In this document: in pieces, positions 36,896-45,055 of the stretch
Layout: each line of letters starts with the position of its first letter
Position numbering within the stretch: the stretch's first letter is position 1
Assembly (NCBI GenBank): GCA_947577185.1
Contig: CANPUE010000002.1
Location: 1-64,000 of the forward strand
Source of the DNA: an uncultured Lachnospiraceae bacterium
Lineage (GTDB): Bacteria > Bacillota > Clostridia > Lachnospirales > Lachnospiraceae
Length of the DNA: 64,000 nt
Reading direction: 5' to 3'
Position numbers and translations under genes: made by a program
The notes under the pieces: model-generated
What the model was told of the DNA's origin: nothing
Seen by the model: only the letters and a program-made list of their open reading frames with translations
The model's database searches: none

Positions 36896-37328
36896 TAGAA
36901 ACCTCCATTCCCACTAATTCATTCAATTTTGTGTTGATTCTGCACAAATAATCATCCATCCGCCTGTTGAGAGCAGATCCAAAACTCTCCTGGTACAGCT
37001 TTGCCCGCTCAGACATCGTCTGTTCCGACAGATCCTCTTTATTTTGCATGACCCATGTCTGTCCCTGCGCTGCGCCTTCCGGCCGGATGCTCTCAGGGAC
37101 AATGAGCACGATCGTCAGTGCCGCCGCTGCCGCCGCAAACACTTTTAAACTGTAGGAAAACAGCTCGACATTCTTTTTTCGCTTCTTTTTTACACGGATC
37201 TGCTTCATAATGTCGTTTTTGAACTCTCCCGGCGGGCGCAGCAGTGCCGGTTCCGCCTCAATCTGTGCGATCAGCCTCTCTAACGCCTCATCCGACAAAT
37301 AGGGATCATTTCTTTTTAAATCATTCAT
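36870..37328 (-). CDS. Putative membrane anti-sigma factor
   Basis: A 152-residue protein. The cytoplasmic N-terminus (about 55 residues, with FKNDIMKQIRVKKKRKK) precedes one hydrophobic segment at about residues 61-79 (SLKVFAAAAAALTIVLIV) and an outer domain of about 70 residues. It begins in the overlap with the ECF sigma gene, the usual place for an anti-sigma gene. No zinc-binding HxxxCxxC motif is visible, so the call rests on layout and topology. Confidence 0.6.
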   Translation of the reverse strand: MNDLKRNDPYLSDEALERLIAQIEAEPALLRPPGEFKNDIMKQIRVKKKRKKNVELFSYSLKVFAAAAAALTIVLIVPESIRPEGAAQGQTWVMQNKEDLSEQTMSERAKLYQESFGSALNRRMDDYLCRINTKLNELVGMEVSIEYEKEEK

Positions 37329-37825
37329 GCGCTGTTCTCCTTCCTGTAAATTTTGCGAAGCATCTCTCTTGCCCTGTAAACCTGTGTCTGAATCGTCTTA
37401 ACGTTTTGCGCGCGCTTTCTGGCAATCTCTTTAACATCCATTTCGTCATAATAATAAGCTTTTGCCACTTCGTCATAAGGCGGTTTCAGATGTCTGCAGT
37501 TTTCAAGCAGCATCTCCTTTGTCTCCTGTTCCATGCAGATCGCTTCCGGTGTCTCCTGAATCGGCCCTGCATCCATTGTACTCACCAGGTAAGTATCTTC
37601 CGTCGGAATGCTCTTTCTCCCGGAATGCGACAGATAGTCGATGCACTTATTGGATGCGATCCGGCACAGCCAGGCTTTGGCATTGCTGCCATCAAAGCTT
37701 CGCAGATGCTCATACGCGGAGAGAAAGGTATCCTGTGCCAGATCTTCGGCGGCAAAATAATCCGACGTCATCTTATAGCAGACAGAAAAAACAAGATTCT
37801 GATAGGAATCAATAAGCGCTGTCAA
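37325..37825 (-). CDS. ECF sigma factor 1
   Basis: A 166-residue ECF-type sigma factor. Region 2 is AAEDLAQDTFLSAYEHLRSFDGSNAKAWLCRIASNKCIDYL; region 4 is PPYDEVAKAYYYDEMDVKEIARKRAQNVKTIQTQVYRAREML. No ATG is in frame near the 5' end. TTG at 37825 with AAAGGGA six bases upstream is the best start. Its stop overlaps the anti-sigma candidate start by 4 bp. It heads a six-gene run of membrane proteins and lipoproteins, so it probably responds to envelope conditions. Confidence 0.85.
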   Translation of the reverse strand: MTALIDSYQNLVFSVCYKMTSDYFAAEDLAQDTFLSAYEHLRSFDGSNAKAWLCRIASNKCIDYLSHSGRKSIPTEDTYLVSTMDAGPIQETPEAICMEQETKEMLLENCRHLKPPYDEVAKAYYYDEMDVKEIARKRAQNVKTIQTQVYRAREMLRKIYRKENSA

Positions 37826-37950
37826 TTGTTCTTCCCTTTGGATATGCCCCGCCTCCCCTCTGTGTTTTGCATCTTCACTTAATAAAACGGAACAGACTCT
37901 GTGATGTCTTCAACTTTTTTCAATTTTTTTCTGATTTTTGAAAATTTCTG

Positions 37951-38010
37951 CAAAAACACAGGAACTGTTGGGAAATAATCTGCAGGCAGGCTATTTCTCA
38001 ACAGTTCCTC
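37951..38010 (-). terminator. Terminator after the HipA-like kinase gene
   Basis: A perfect 11-bp stem (37960-37970 with 37999-38009) and a five-T run on the minus strand. It lies between the kinase gene and the ECF operon start. Confidence 0.7.
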
Positions 38011-38036
38011 AGGTTTTGTATCTGTACGGTTTTCTT

Positions 38037-38873
38037 CTACTCTTTAAACCTGTCCTGATACTTTCTCGTCTGGAAACGGAAAATCTCTCCGATCCGTCTC
38101 TTCTCCACATCCTCATAACGCACCTGCGTGCTGATACTGTTTAACATATCCCGCACCGTGTTGATCATTTCCTTAGGAGACAAATCAAAACGCAGATACG
38201 TTCCATACAGCTCATTTGCCGCTTTCATCTGTTCATCAAAATGCGCGGAAAATGGTTTGGCCGTTATGGCGCTGTAACATTCTACCATGCCTTTTTCCGG
38301 CGGGCAGGCGCCTTTCGTGTCCGAAAAGAAGGAATGGCCCATATCAAAGTAGGGCGCAGGACGGTATTCTCTTTGATTCACATCATACAACAGCATAATA
38401 TTATCGGTATTGCGTCCTTCATTTAAAAAGAACGCGTCAATTTCCAGCATTTTTGTCAGATAAACGCCGAATGATTCCAGCCCCGTTATATTTTCCACCA
38501 GCTCCACCGTATATAAAATACGTTCCTTTGCTTCTCCGATGCGCTTTAATGTATGCGCAAGCCCAAACCCCGTATAATTCTTCGCCAGACGTTCCAGCGT
38601 AATCAGTTCTTCATTTTCTTTTTTAAAGTTTTTGCTGCGGCACCCTCGAAAGGTATGTCCTTTATAATCGATCATTACCGGTTCATAATCTATAAAATCA
38701 TCGATATTAGAATGTTGCAGCAAATGCGCCGCCACGGTCTCCGCCAGACTCTCAAATCCATGTGAATCCGCTTTATACCAATAGCCGTCCTGCTGCCATT
38801 TCAGCTGGCTCCCCATCGAGGAATGTTCCGCCCCCGTCACGATATATTCTTTGGAAATCTCCACTTTGTTCAT
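38037..38873 (-). CDS. HipA-like Ser/Thr protein kinase
   Basis: A 278-residue protein that looks like the kinase core of HipA/CtkA toxins. Near the N-terminus SSMGSQLKW resembles the glycine/serine-rich ATP loop. The catalytic loop is FLNEGRNTDNIMLLYDV and the metal-binding loop is APYFDMGHSFFSD, matching HipA order and spacing by eye. It is shorter than E. coli HipA (about 440), lacking the N-terminal subdomain. The start at 38873 follows GGGGGAAG, 18 bp after the HTH gene stop. HipA phosphorylates GltX and causes growth arrest; the target here is unknown. Confidence 0.7.
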   Translation of the reverse strand: MNKVEISKEYIVTGAEHSSMGSQLKWQQDGYWYKADSHGFESLAETVAAHLLQHSNIDDFIDYEPVMIDYKGHTFRGCRSKNFKKENEELITLERLAKNYTGFGLAHTLKRIGEAKERILYTVELVENITGLESFGVYLTKMLEIDAFFLNEGRNTDNIMLLYDVNQREYRPAPYFDMGHSFFSDTKGACPPEKGMVECYSAITAKPFSAHFDEQMKAANELYGTYLRFDLSPKEMINTVRDMLNSISTQVRYEDVEKRRIGEIFRFQTRKYQDRFKE

Positions 38874-38890
38874 GCTGCTTCCCCCTTCTT

Positions 38891-39454
38891 TTATGGAATA
38901 AAATACCTGATCTTGATCCACTGCAAGTCTTCCGCCATTCTTCCTCCCGTCTTATCCACGATCGTAAGCGCGTCATAATCTTCCAGTCCCAGATCTTCCA
39001 AAATCAGTTCCTGTTCCTCTCTTGTCTCAGGAAAACAGCGGCTTTTGAGAAATTCCTCAAAATCATTCCAGGTCGGTTTGACTTTGAACCCAAACGCGGT
39101 ATGAAGCAGATCGTCCGTTTCGTTCATCACCACAATCTCCTCATCTTTTGCATTGATCAGAATCACGGTACAGCATTCCTCTCCGCACATATATTCCATG
39201 CGCATGATATAGTCTTCATACCGGATTCCCTCAAAGGCTTTGTTCAACCGTTCCCAGGACTTCACCGTATGATATACTTCTTTTTCTTTTTCATTGCTCT
39301 GATTCAGATAGCCCGACAGCACCTGTCTGGATACTCCATACTCTTTCGCCAGCGCTGTAACGGTCTCTCCCGCTTCATGCCGTTTGCGGATCTCACTCAC
39401 CATCGCAGCGGAAAGCGCGGGTTTTCTTCCCGCTCCACGTTCGTTTCTTGCCAT
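38891..39454 (-). CDS. HTH regulator, candidate antitoxin partner of the HipA-like kinase
   Basis: A 187-residue protein. Residues 12-55 are a resolvase-type helix-turn-helix (IRKRHEAGETVTALAKEYGVSRQVLSGYL). The C-terminal 110 residues are a separate domain with FLKSRCFPETREEQELI, LGLEDYDALTIVDKTGGR and a final DLQWIKIRY. I know this second pattern from small proteins beside HipA-like kinases, but cannot name the family. It precedes the kinase gene with an 18-bp gap, as antitoxin and toxin genes do. AAAGGAG precedes the ATG. Confidence 0.65.
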   Translation of the reverse strand: MARNERGAGRKPALSAAMVSEIRKRHEAGETVTALAKEYGVSRQVLSGYLNQSNEKEKEVYHTVKSWERLNKAFEGIRYEDYIMRMEYMCGEECCTVILINAKDEEIVVMNETDDLLHTAFGFKVKPTWNDFEEFLKSRCFPETREEQELILEDLGLEDYDALTIVDKTGGRMAEDLQWIKIRYFIP

Positions 39455-39508
39455 ATTTATGTACTCCTTTCAGATCGATATACCGTTCCCCATACTATTA
39501 GAATAAAC

Positions 39509-39552
39509 CAAAAAAAAGGCGGTGTCAACAATTTAATTTGTAGACATCGCCT
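39509..39552 (-). terminator. Terminator after spoVAE
   Basis: Stem AGGCGGTGTC at 39517-39526 with GACATCGCCT at 39543-39552 (one G-T pair), followed on the minus strand by nine T. Confidence 0.75.
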
Positions 39553-39562
39553 GAATTTTGAT

Positions 39563-39919
39563 TTATTTTTTCATTTTGGAACGGAACAACAGACTGGCCA
39601 GATAGCCGAAAACAAGCGCTGCACTGCATCCCACCGCTCCATTCGTAAAACCGCCTTTAAACAGACCGATGAAACCGTCCTGATCCACCGCCTCTTTCAC
39701 ACCTTTCATCAATATGTTTCCATATCCGAGAAGCGGCACGCTGGCCCCGGCTCCGGCATATTCCATAAACGGCTCATACCAGCCGAAAACACTGATCACA
39801 GCGCCCAGACACACGAGCAGCACCATGATCCTGCCCGGCATCATTTTGGTCTTTTCCATCAAAATCTGCACCAGCGCGCAGATCAGTCCTCCGACCCAGA
39901 ACGCATTTACATAATCCAT
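39563..39919 (-). CDS. spoVAE: Stage V sporulation protein AE
   Basis: SpoVA proteins form a channel that moves dipicolinic acid into the developing spore and out during germination. The 118-residue protein has four membrane segments and the family stretches ICALVQILMEKTKMMPGRIMVLLV, VFGWYEPFMEYAGAGASVPLLGYGN and KGGFTNGAVGCSAALVFGYL. The start at 39919 follows GAGG with 8 bases. Its usual neighbours spoVAC and spoVAD are not adjacent; spoVAD is 5 kb upstream on the same strand and spoVAC is not in the window. Confidence 0.88.
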   Translation of the reverse strand: MDYVNAFWVGGLICALVQILMEKTKMMPGRIMVLLVCLGAVISVFGWYEPFMEYAGAGASVPLLGYGNILMKGVKEAVDQDGFIGLFKGGFTNGAVGCSAALVFGYLASLLFRSKMKK

Positions 39920-40043
39920 TCGCATAACCTCGCTTTTCCTGCAATGATCCATTGCTGTCTTTCACTGTTATTTTTTGCATTATTTCACGGGTTATACATT
40001 TTTCTGATCAAAAAAGCTGTCTGCTTTCAATTTCCGGCTCTTC

Positions 40044-40427
40044 TTAATCCTGTCCGAGGTAAGCGGTCACTTCCACTTCGCACAGCACAGCTTTCGGAAG
40101 CTGCTTTACAGCAACACAGCTTCTTGCCGGTTTCTGTGTGAAATATTGTTCATAAACAGCATTGAAAGCCGCAAAATCCTCCATATCTGCCAGAAAGCAG
40201 GTCGTTTTCACAACATTTTCATAATCTGTGCCCGCTTCTTTCAAAATAGCGCCCACGTTCTGCATCACCTGCTGTGCCTGTGCGGTGATATCATTTCCTG
40301 AAATCTCTCCGGTCGCCGGATCGATCGGGATCTGTCCTGACGCAAATAACAGATTCCCTGCGATGATTCCCTGTGAATATGGCCCGATCGCCGCCGGAGC
40401 CTTGTCTGTCGATACTTTTTTTAACAT
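40044..40427 (-). CDS. ridA: RidA family enamine/imine deaminase
   Basis: Hydrolyses reactive enamines made by PLP enzymes. The 127-residue length and IGPYSQGIIAGNLLFASGQIPIDPATGEI are typical, with the conserved Arg in PARSCVAVKQLPKAVLCEVEVTAYL. AAAGATG-like bases precede the ATG. It lies 90 bp after the small GH2-linked gene and 90 bp before spoVAE, without clear coupling. Confidence 0.93.
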   Translation of the reverse strand: MLKKVSTDKAPAAIGPYSQGIIAGNLLFASGQIPIDPATGEISGNDITAQAQQVMQNVGAILKEAGTDYENVVKTTCFLADMEDFAAFNAVYEQYFTQKPARSCVAVKQLPKAVLCEVEVTAYLGQD

Positions 40428-40499
40428 CTTTCTATCATCCTTTCCCTATATAATTATAAAATTGCATAAAGCCCTGTGATAATCTGATCAGGCAGCGCT

Positions 40500-40730
40500 T
40501 CACTGCCCGAATCGCACCTTCACATAAAAACCTCTGTCATTTTCGATCACCTCAAGCACATCTCCCTCCCGCTCCAGCATCCGCTCGGAAAAAGGGAAAT
40601 TGCCCGACATCGCAAGCGAGGGGTTGATCGTATAATAATAATTGCTTGGAAGCACGCCCTCCGTCACCGTAACATGATCGCCCGCCTTCAGCAGGCCGGG
40701 GCGCTCCATCTTAAACTCCATTTCCCGCAT
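40500..40730 (-). CDS. 76-residue protein coupled to the GH2 gene
   Basis: A small soluble protein (MREMEFKMERPGLLKAGDHV) with a pattern of short strands, a YYYTINPSLAMSGNFPFSERM middle and a final VIENDRGFYVKVRFG. It looks like a small beta barrel. The start at 40730 lies 20 bp inside the end of the GH2 gene with GGAGG upstream, so translation is coupled. I do not recognise a family; a role with the glycosidase is only suggested by the overlap. Confidence 0.6.
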   Translation of the reverse strand: MREMEFKMERPGLLKAGDHVTVTEGVLPSNYYYTINPSLAMSGNFPFSERMLEREGDVLEVIENDRGFYVKVRFGQ

Positions 40731-42579
40731 TTTTGTCCTCCCCGACAGGCCCTGCGTCAATTTTTCTCACTTCCCTGTCATAGGTAAAGATCCCATTCAC
40801 TTCCTCTTCCACATCCGATAGCTGTGTGTATACACTGGCGCATAATCCTTCCGGGATCTGTTCCCTGATCCTGCGCATACGCTCTTCATATGCCGCATTC
40901 AGGCTCTTAGCGCTTTTATGTATCCCATATCCATACAGCTTCTCGCAGGCGCTGTGCTCCGGGATTCTGTATGAATACCCGCCAAACTCCGAAACCACGG
41001 TAGCACGCTCTTTTTCCGGCAGGAAATGCAGACTGAAAAAATAATGATGAATGCTCTGCATATCCCCGCCGTTTTGGTCAAACCACCCGCTTGCCTGATC
41101 GATCAGACGCGTGCCGTCGCACGCTCTTGCGATACGTGTCATCTCCCGCGCGTGAAACTGTCCCCAGCCCTCGTTAAAGATCACCCATGCGGCAATGCTC
41201 GGATGGCTTTTCAAAAGCCTGATCGTCTCCTTCATCTCCCGCACAAACTCATGCCTGCCCTCCCTGTGGGTGCGCGCAAGCAGGGCAAAAAAACAGGTAT
41301 CCGGTATCGGCAGGCGCTTTCTGGAAAACAGCGTCGCCGCATACGTCACAAACCAGTGCTTATAATAAGTCCCTCCGTTCACCATATCCTGCCACACGAC
41401 CATGCCAAGCCTGTCACAGTGATAGTACCAGCGCTGCGGCTCAATCTTAATATGCTTACGCAGCATATTAAATCCAAGCTTCTTCATCTCCACAATGTCA
41501 AAAATAAACGCTTCATCCGAGGGCGCCGTATACAGGCCGTCCGGCCAGTAACCCTGATCTAACACTCCGTTCTGAAACTGCACCTGTCCGTTGATGCAGA
41601 TCCGCGGAATCTCGTCGGCGTCATTTGCTATCGTGAAAGTACGCAGGGCAAAATAACTCTCTACCGTATCCGCCCCCATACTCACCGTGAAATAATACAG
41701 ATACGGTGTTTCGCAGGTCCAGGGACGGATAACGGGCAGAAAGACCGCGATCTCTTCATTGGAGATCCCTTCTTTCTCGGCAATCACGAGCTTCTCATCA
41801 TGATCGCCCTCAGACCTTGCGCCAGCCCCTTCTTCTGTTTCCGTCTCAGAAAGCTCATTATACAGGCCCGGCATTTTTATCCGAATCCTGACAGGTATGT
41901 CAGAATTGGCCCGCACACGAATCCGCACCTTCTGTTCCCCCGGATCCGGCTCCGTCACAAGTTCCTCCACATAGCAGGCCGGCACATACTCCATCCAGAC
42001 CGTCTGCCAGATCCCGCTCTGCGCCGTGTAAAACATGCCGCCGCGCTTTATTTTCTGCTTTCCCCTCGCATGATAAGAAGTGTCGCTCAAATCCCGCACG
42101 ACGACGACAAGCTCGACACCACACGCTGATCCGCTTCCCGGCTTCCCATCCGCCTTTTCATATGCTTTCTTACAGTGCCCTGTGATATCCACGGAAAACG
42201 GAAGATAGCCGCCCATGTGCCGCCCCGCTTCCTCTCCGTTCACATAGACCCTGCACGCCTGGTCCACCGCTCCAAAGTGCAATAACAGCCGCTCATCCGC
42301 CTCCAGCCGTTCCGTCTCCACAGACAGCGTTCTCTTATACCAAAGGTATTCGTCCGGTTTCAACTGCCTGTTAACGCCGGAAAGAACGCTCTCCGGCGAA
42401 AACGGCACGAGAATCCTGCCATCGAAGGTTTCCGGCCTGCGGAATTTCCCTGTGACGGCATACTCCCAATAGCCGTTTAAATTTACATAACTGTCTCTTT
42501 GTAAGAGGGGACGCGGGTATTCCTGCAAAACATGATCGCTGTCAAGATTTTTTCCCCACCTCGTGAATAATTGCTTCAT
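40711..42579 (-). CDS. Glycoside hydrolase family 2 enzyme
   Basis: A 622-residue GH2 glycosidase without signal peptide, hence cytoplasmic. The N-terminal sugar-binding jelly roll has FDGRILVPFSPESVLSGV and WYKRTLSV; the immunoglobulin-like domain follows; the TIM barrel has FNMLRKHIKIEPQRWYYHCDRLGMVVWQD, the acid/base Glu in IFNEGWGQF, and the nucleophile Glu in VSEFGGYSY. Beta-galactosidase, beta-glucuronidase and beta-mannosidase types cannot be separated by eye; its short length fits the compact Firmicutes forms. The start at 42579 follows AAGGA; the longer open frame above it is not family sequence. Confidence 0.88.
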   Translation of the reverse strand: MKQLFTRWGKNLDSDHVLQEYPRPLLQRDSYVNLNGYWEYAVTGKFRRPETFDGRILVPFSPESVLSGVNRQLKPDEYLWYKRTLSVETERLEADERLLLHFGAVDQACRVYVNGEEAGRHMGGYLPFSVDITGHCKKAYEKADGKPGSGSACGVELVVVVRDLSDTSYHARGKQKIKRGGMFYTAQSGIWQTVWMEYVPACYVEELVTEPDPGEQKVRIRVRANSDIPVRIRIKMPGLYNELSETETEEGAGARSEGDHDEKLVIAEKEGISNEEIAVFLPVIRPWTCETPYLYYFTVSMGADTVESYFALRTFTIANDADEIPRICINGQVQFQNGVLDQGYWPDGLYTAPSDEAFIFDIVEMKKLGFNMLRKHIKIEPQRWYYHCDRLGMVVWQDMVNGGTYYKHWFVTYAATLFSRKRLPIPDTCFFALLARTHREGRHEFVREMKETIRLLKSHPSIAAWVIFNEGWGQFHAREMTRIARACDGTRLIDQASGWFDQNGGDMQSIHHYFFSLHFLPEKERATVVSEFGGYSYRIPEHSACEKLYGYGIHKSAKSLNAAYEERMRRIREQIPEGLCASVYTQLSDVEEEVNGIFTYDREVRKIDAGPVGEDKNAGNGV

Positions 42580-42765
42580 CTGGCTTCCTTCTTTTTTCAT
42601 AAAATAGTATCCTGTTCCATCTTCACACAAATGCATCTGACGTATGACATCCACTGCTGGCCCATGTGAAAATTTTCCTGCTGGTTTTAGCATACCCTGA
42701 TCAGAGATAAAATTCAACAGCGTATTTTCTCTGAAAAAGCCGTAAAATCCACTGCCACCCACATA

Positions 42766-43692
42766 TCATTTTAAATTTGTCAGACACGTAATAAATTCTT
42801 TCGGCTTTTCTATATGAATACCATGTCCGCAGTCAAAGCGGACAATTTCACAGTCTGGAACCAGCTCTGAAACTCTTTTCAAATCGTCCTCACTCAATGC
42901 CGCCATTAAAATACCGCTCTCATCGATATTTGTGCGGGCTTTCATAAAGACTGTCCTGCATTTGATATTTTTCAGGATTTCTCCATGCGGTATCCCGCAG
43001 TGAAAGCTGTCGTTATAAAAGTTCTCACCAAACAATGGATCATAATTGTTCATTCCCTGAAATCCACTGAGCGCCGTTTTGGGCCAAAACATTACTTTCA
43101 GATTTTTATCAGGATGCTTTTTTCTGTATTTTGCCGCCATCCCGGTCATTTTCAGCCTTATTTTTTCCCTTGACTTTTCGGGAAAAAAGTTCCATGCGTA
43201 CTGGTTATTAAAATAATACAGCACAAAATCACTGCTTTCAGACTGGTTGACAAAACGATGGCAGACTGTAGATAAATCTACATAATTATAAGTGCTTTTA
43301 CGCCTTTCTCCCTGTGATGAAAAAAACGGCGGATCTTCTAAGATCAGACAGCTGCAAAGATCCGTTTTTGAAGCAATATACGCGGCAATCAATCCTCCTG
43401 AGGAATGACCCGACAGAAACACGTTCTCTTTTACCACATCCCGGATAAAACAGATTATCGCTTTGCCAATATCCTCCAGATTGTACTGCTCCGCCTGATG
43501 CAGGCTTTTTCCATGCCCATAACAGTCTATGGCATAAACATGATAGCTTTTGGATAAAGGTCCCCATACATTTTCAAAACTTGCGGCATCCACTCCCTGC
43601 GCATGAAGGAGAACCAATGGCGGTAACTGATTCCTTATTTCGAAATAATTCAGTTCCATTCCCTGCCTTTTATAAATATAATTCGGCGCCAT
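42766..43692 (-). CDS. Alpha/beta-fold hydrolase
   Basis: A 308-residue alpha/beta hydrolase. It has LVLLHAQGVDAASFENVWGPLSKSYHVYAIDCYGHGKS before the nucleophile elbow SGHSSGGLIAAYIAS, and the catalytic His in FDCGHGIHIEKP near the end. The substrate is unknown. The start at 43692 follows GAGGAGG and lies 14 bp after the GHKL kinase stop, so the two may be co-transcribed. The 186 bp between this gene's end and the GH2 start hold no gene I can support. Confidence 0.85.
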   Translation of the reverse strand: MAPNYIYKRQGMELNYFEIRNQLPPLVLLHAQGVDAASFENVWGPLSKSYHVYAIDCYGHGKSLHQAEQYNLEDIGKAIICFIRDVVKENVFLSGHSSGGLIAAYIASKTDLCSCLILEDPPFFSSQGERRKSTYNYVDLSTVCHRFVNQSESSDFVLYYFNNQYAWNFFPEKSREKIRLKMTGMAAKYRKKHPDKNLKVMFWPKTALSGFQGMNNYDPLFGENFYNDSFHCGIPHGEILKNIKCRTVFMKARTNIDESGILMAALSEDDLKRVSELVPDCEIVRFDCGHGIHIEKPKEFITCLTNLK

Positions 43693-43706
43693 ATTGGCTT
43701 CCTCCT

Positions 43707-44996
43707 CTATAAAGACCTGCACGGGATCATTGCGTCCAACACAAAACCGGCGTTCTCCGTATAAAATAACACTTCGCCGTCAAGCCGCTGCACTGCTTCC
43801 TTTATCGTGACAAGCCCGAATCCATGATCCTGTCCTTTTTGCTCCGTGGCAGGCATTGTCCCCTTCTCCACATAGAGGTCTTCACGACACCGGTTCCTGA
43901 TATGTATCAGAAGATAGTTTCCGTTGTATCTCATTTGCACGGAAACAGCCCGTTTCTCTACCGTCAGCTCTTTTAAGGCATTGCAGGCATTTTCCAGCCC
44001 GTTGGAAAGTATCTGACAAAGTTCCATATAGAGCTGTTTTTCCTCCCCGATCCGTACATCTGTTGTAAACACTGCCCCGATCTCTTCCATTTTTTCCGCA
44101 TAATGGCTGAATACTGCATTGAGATAAGGATTGATACAAAATTGTTTCGTCACAACATCTAATTCCGTCTCCACACCCTTTAAATATGACAGCGCTTCCT
44201 TCGTCTTCCCCGCTGTAAGCAGACCGGAAAGCGTGGCCGTATAACCTTTCATGTCATGTTTCATCTTACGTATACGCTGTTGTTTCTCGAGCTGTGCCTC
44301 CAGCGTGTTTTTCTGCTCCTGCAGAATATGCATGGCCTGTTGTCTGCGGTAGAGCTGAAGCTGTCTGTACAGCGACACAAAAATGATGGCATATGTCATG
44401 GGCATCAGGATCAGCACCAGGATATAAGCCGGAAGTTCCTGCGGCCTGTCCGCAATGTGCGCGGGAATGAAGGACATAATGGCAAGCAGAATATAGTAAA
44501 GAGCCGTCATGCCCGCAAAGATCCCCCATCCATGCGGTGTCGCTTCCTGAAGTTCCAGATAGGGTTTTCTAACGTAACGGAAAGCTGCCCATTCCACAAG
44601 CGGGAACAGGATCAGTCTGCTCACAAACATCAGATAATACTGCTGTCCTCCCAGATACAGATCCAGGACATTCGTCACCATGCTGATCCACAACGCAACC
44701 GTATCCGCGATACAGAACGTAAAGAAAAACCTGCCGTTTCTGTCTTTTGAAATGAACCAGAAGAAAATCAGGCTCGGCAGGGTACAGGTGACTATCAAAA
44801 CTTTTGCCATCGTGTCCGCTCCCAAAAGTACCACCCCTGCCATATTCAGAACAATCAGAATTCCCATGGATATGCAGGTGAGAAGAATGGTCTTCTTCCG
44901 GTCATAGCGGGAACGATACAGCATTATGAACAAGATCAGAATATGGATCATCACCCAAAGCGTAGACATATCTCGCAGTGTTAACATTGTATACAT
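43707..44996 (-). CDS. GHKL-domain sensor kinase (AgrC-like)
   Basis: A 429-residue membrane protein with six or so N-terminal hydrophobic segments (to about residue 205), a coiled coil, and a GHKL kinase core. RIRKMKHDMKGYTATLSGLL holds the phospho-acceptor His, and LSNGLENACNAL and QDHGFGLVTIKEAVQRLDGEVLF are the ATP-binding boxes. AgrC-type kinases usually pair with LytTR regulators and sense peptides, but no regulator or peptide gene is adjacent, so it is an orphan here. AGGAGG lies just before the ATG. Confidence 0.85.
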   Translation of the reverse strand: MYTMLTLRDMSTLWVMIHILILFIMLYRSRYDRKKTILLTCISMGILIVLNMAGVVLLGADTMAKVLIVTCTLPSLIFFWFISKDRNGRFFFTFCIADTVALWISMVTNVLDLYLGGQQYYLMFVSRLILFPLVEWAAFRYVRKPYLELQEATPHGWGIFAGMTALYYILLAIMSFIPAHIADRPQELPAYILVLILMPMTYAIIFVSLYRQLQLYRRQQAMHILQEQKNTLEAQLEKQQRIRKMKHDMKGYTATLSGLLTAGKTKEALSYLKGVETELDVVTKQFCINPYLNAVFSHYAEKMEEIGAVFTTDVRIGEEKQLYMELCQILSNGLENACNALKELTVEKRAVSVQMRYNGNYLLIHIRNRCREDLYVEKGTMPATEQKGQDHGFGLVTIKEAVQRLDGEVLFYTENAGFVLDAMIPCRSL

Positions 44997-45030
44997 TCAC
45001 CTCCTGTGCTTTGTAAAAACGTTTCCGGCA

Positions 45031-45055
45031 TAAAAAGGAGCTCCCGGCTCCTTTA
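45031..45055 (-). terminator. Short terminator overlapping the spoVAD stop
   Basis: Arms AAAGGAGC at 45035-45042 and GCTCCTTT at 45048-45055, followed on the minus strand by four to five T. It separates spoVAD from the downstream kinase gene. Confidence 0.65.

Noticed and set aside
38762-40141. A long open frame on the plus strand over the HTH, spoVAE and RidA genes
   Set aside because: It is antisense to three well-supported genes, has no ribosome binding site and a composition unlike a real protein.
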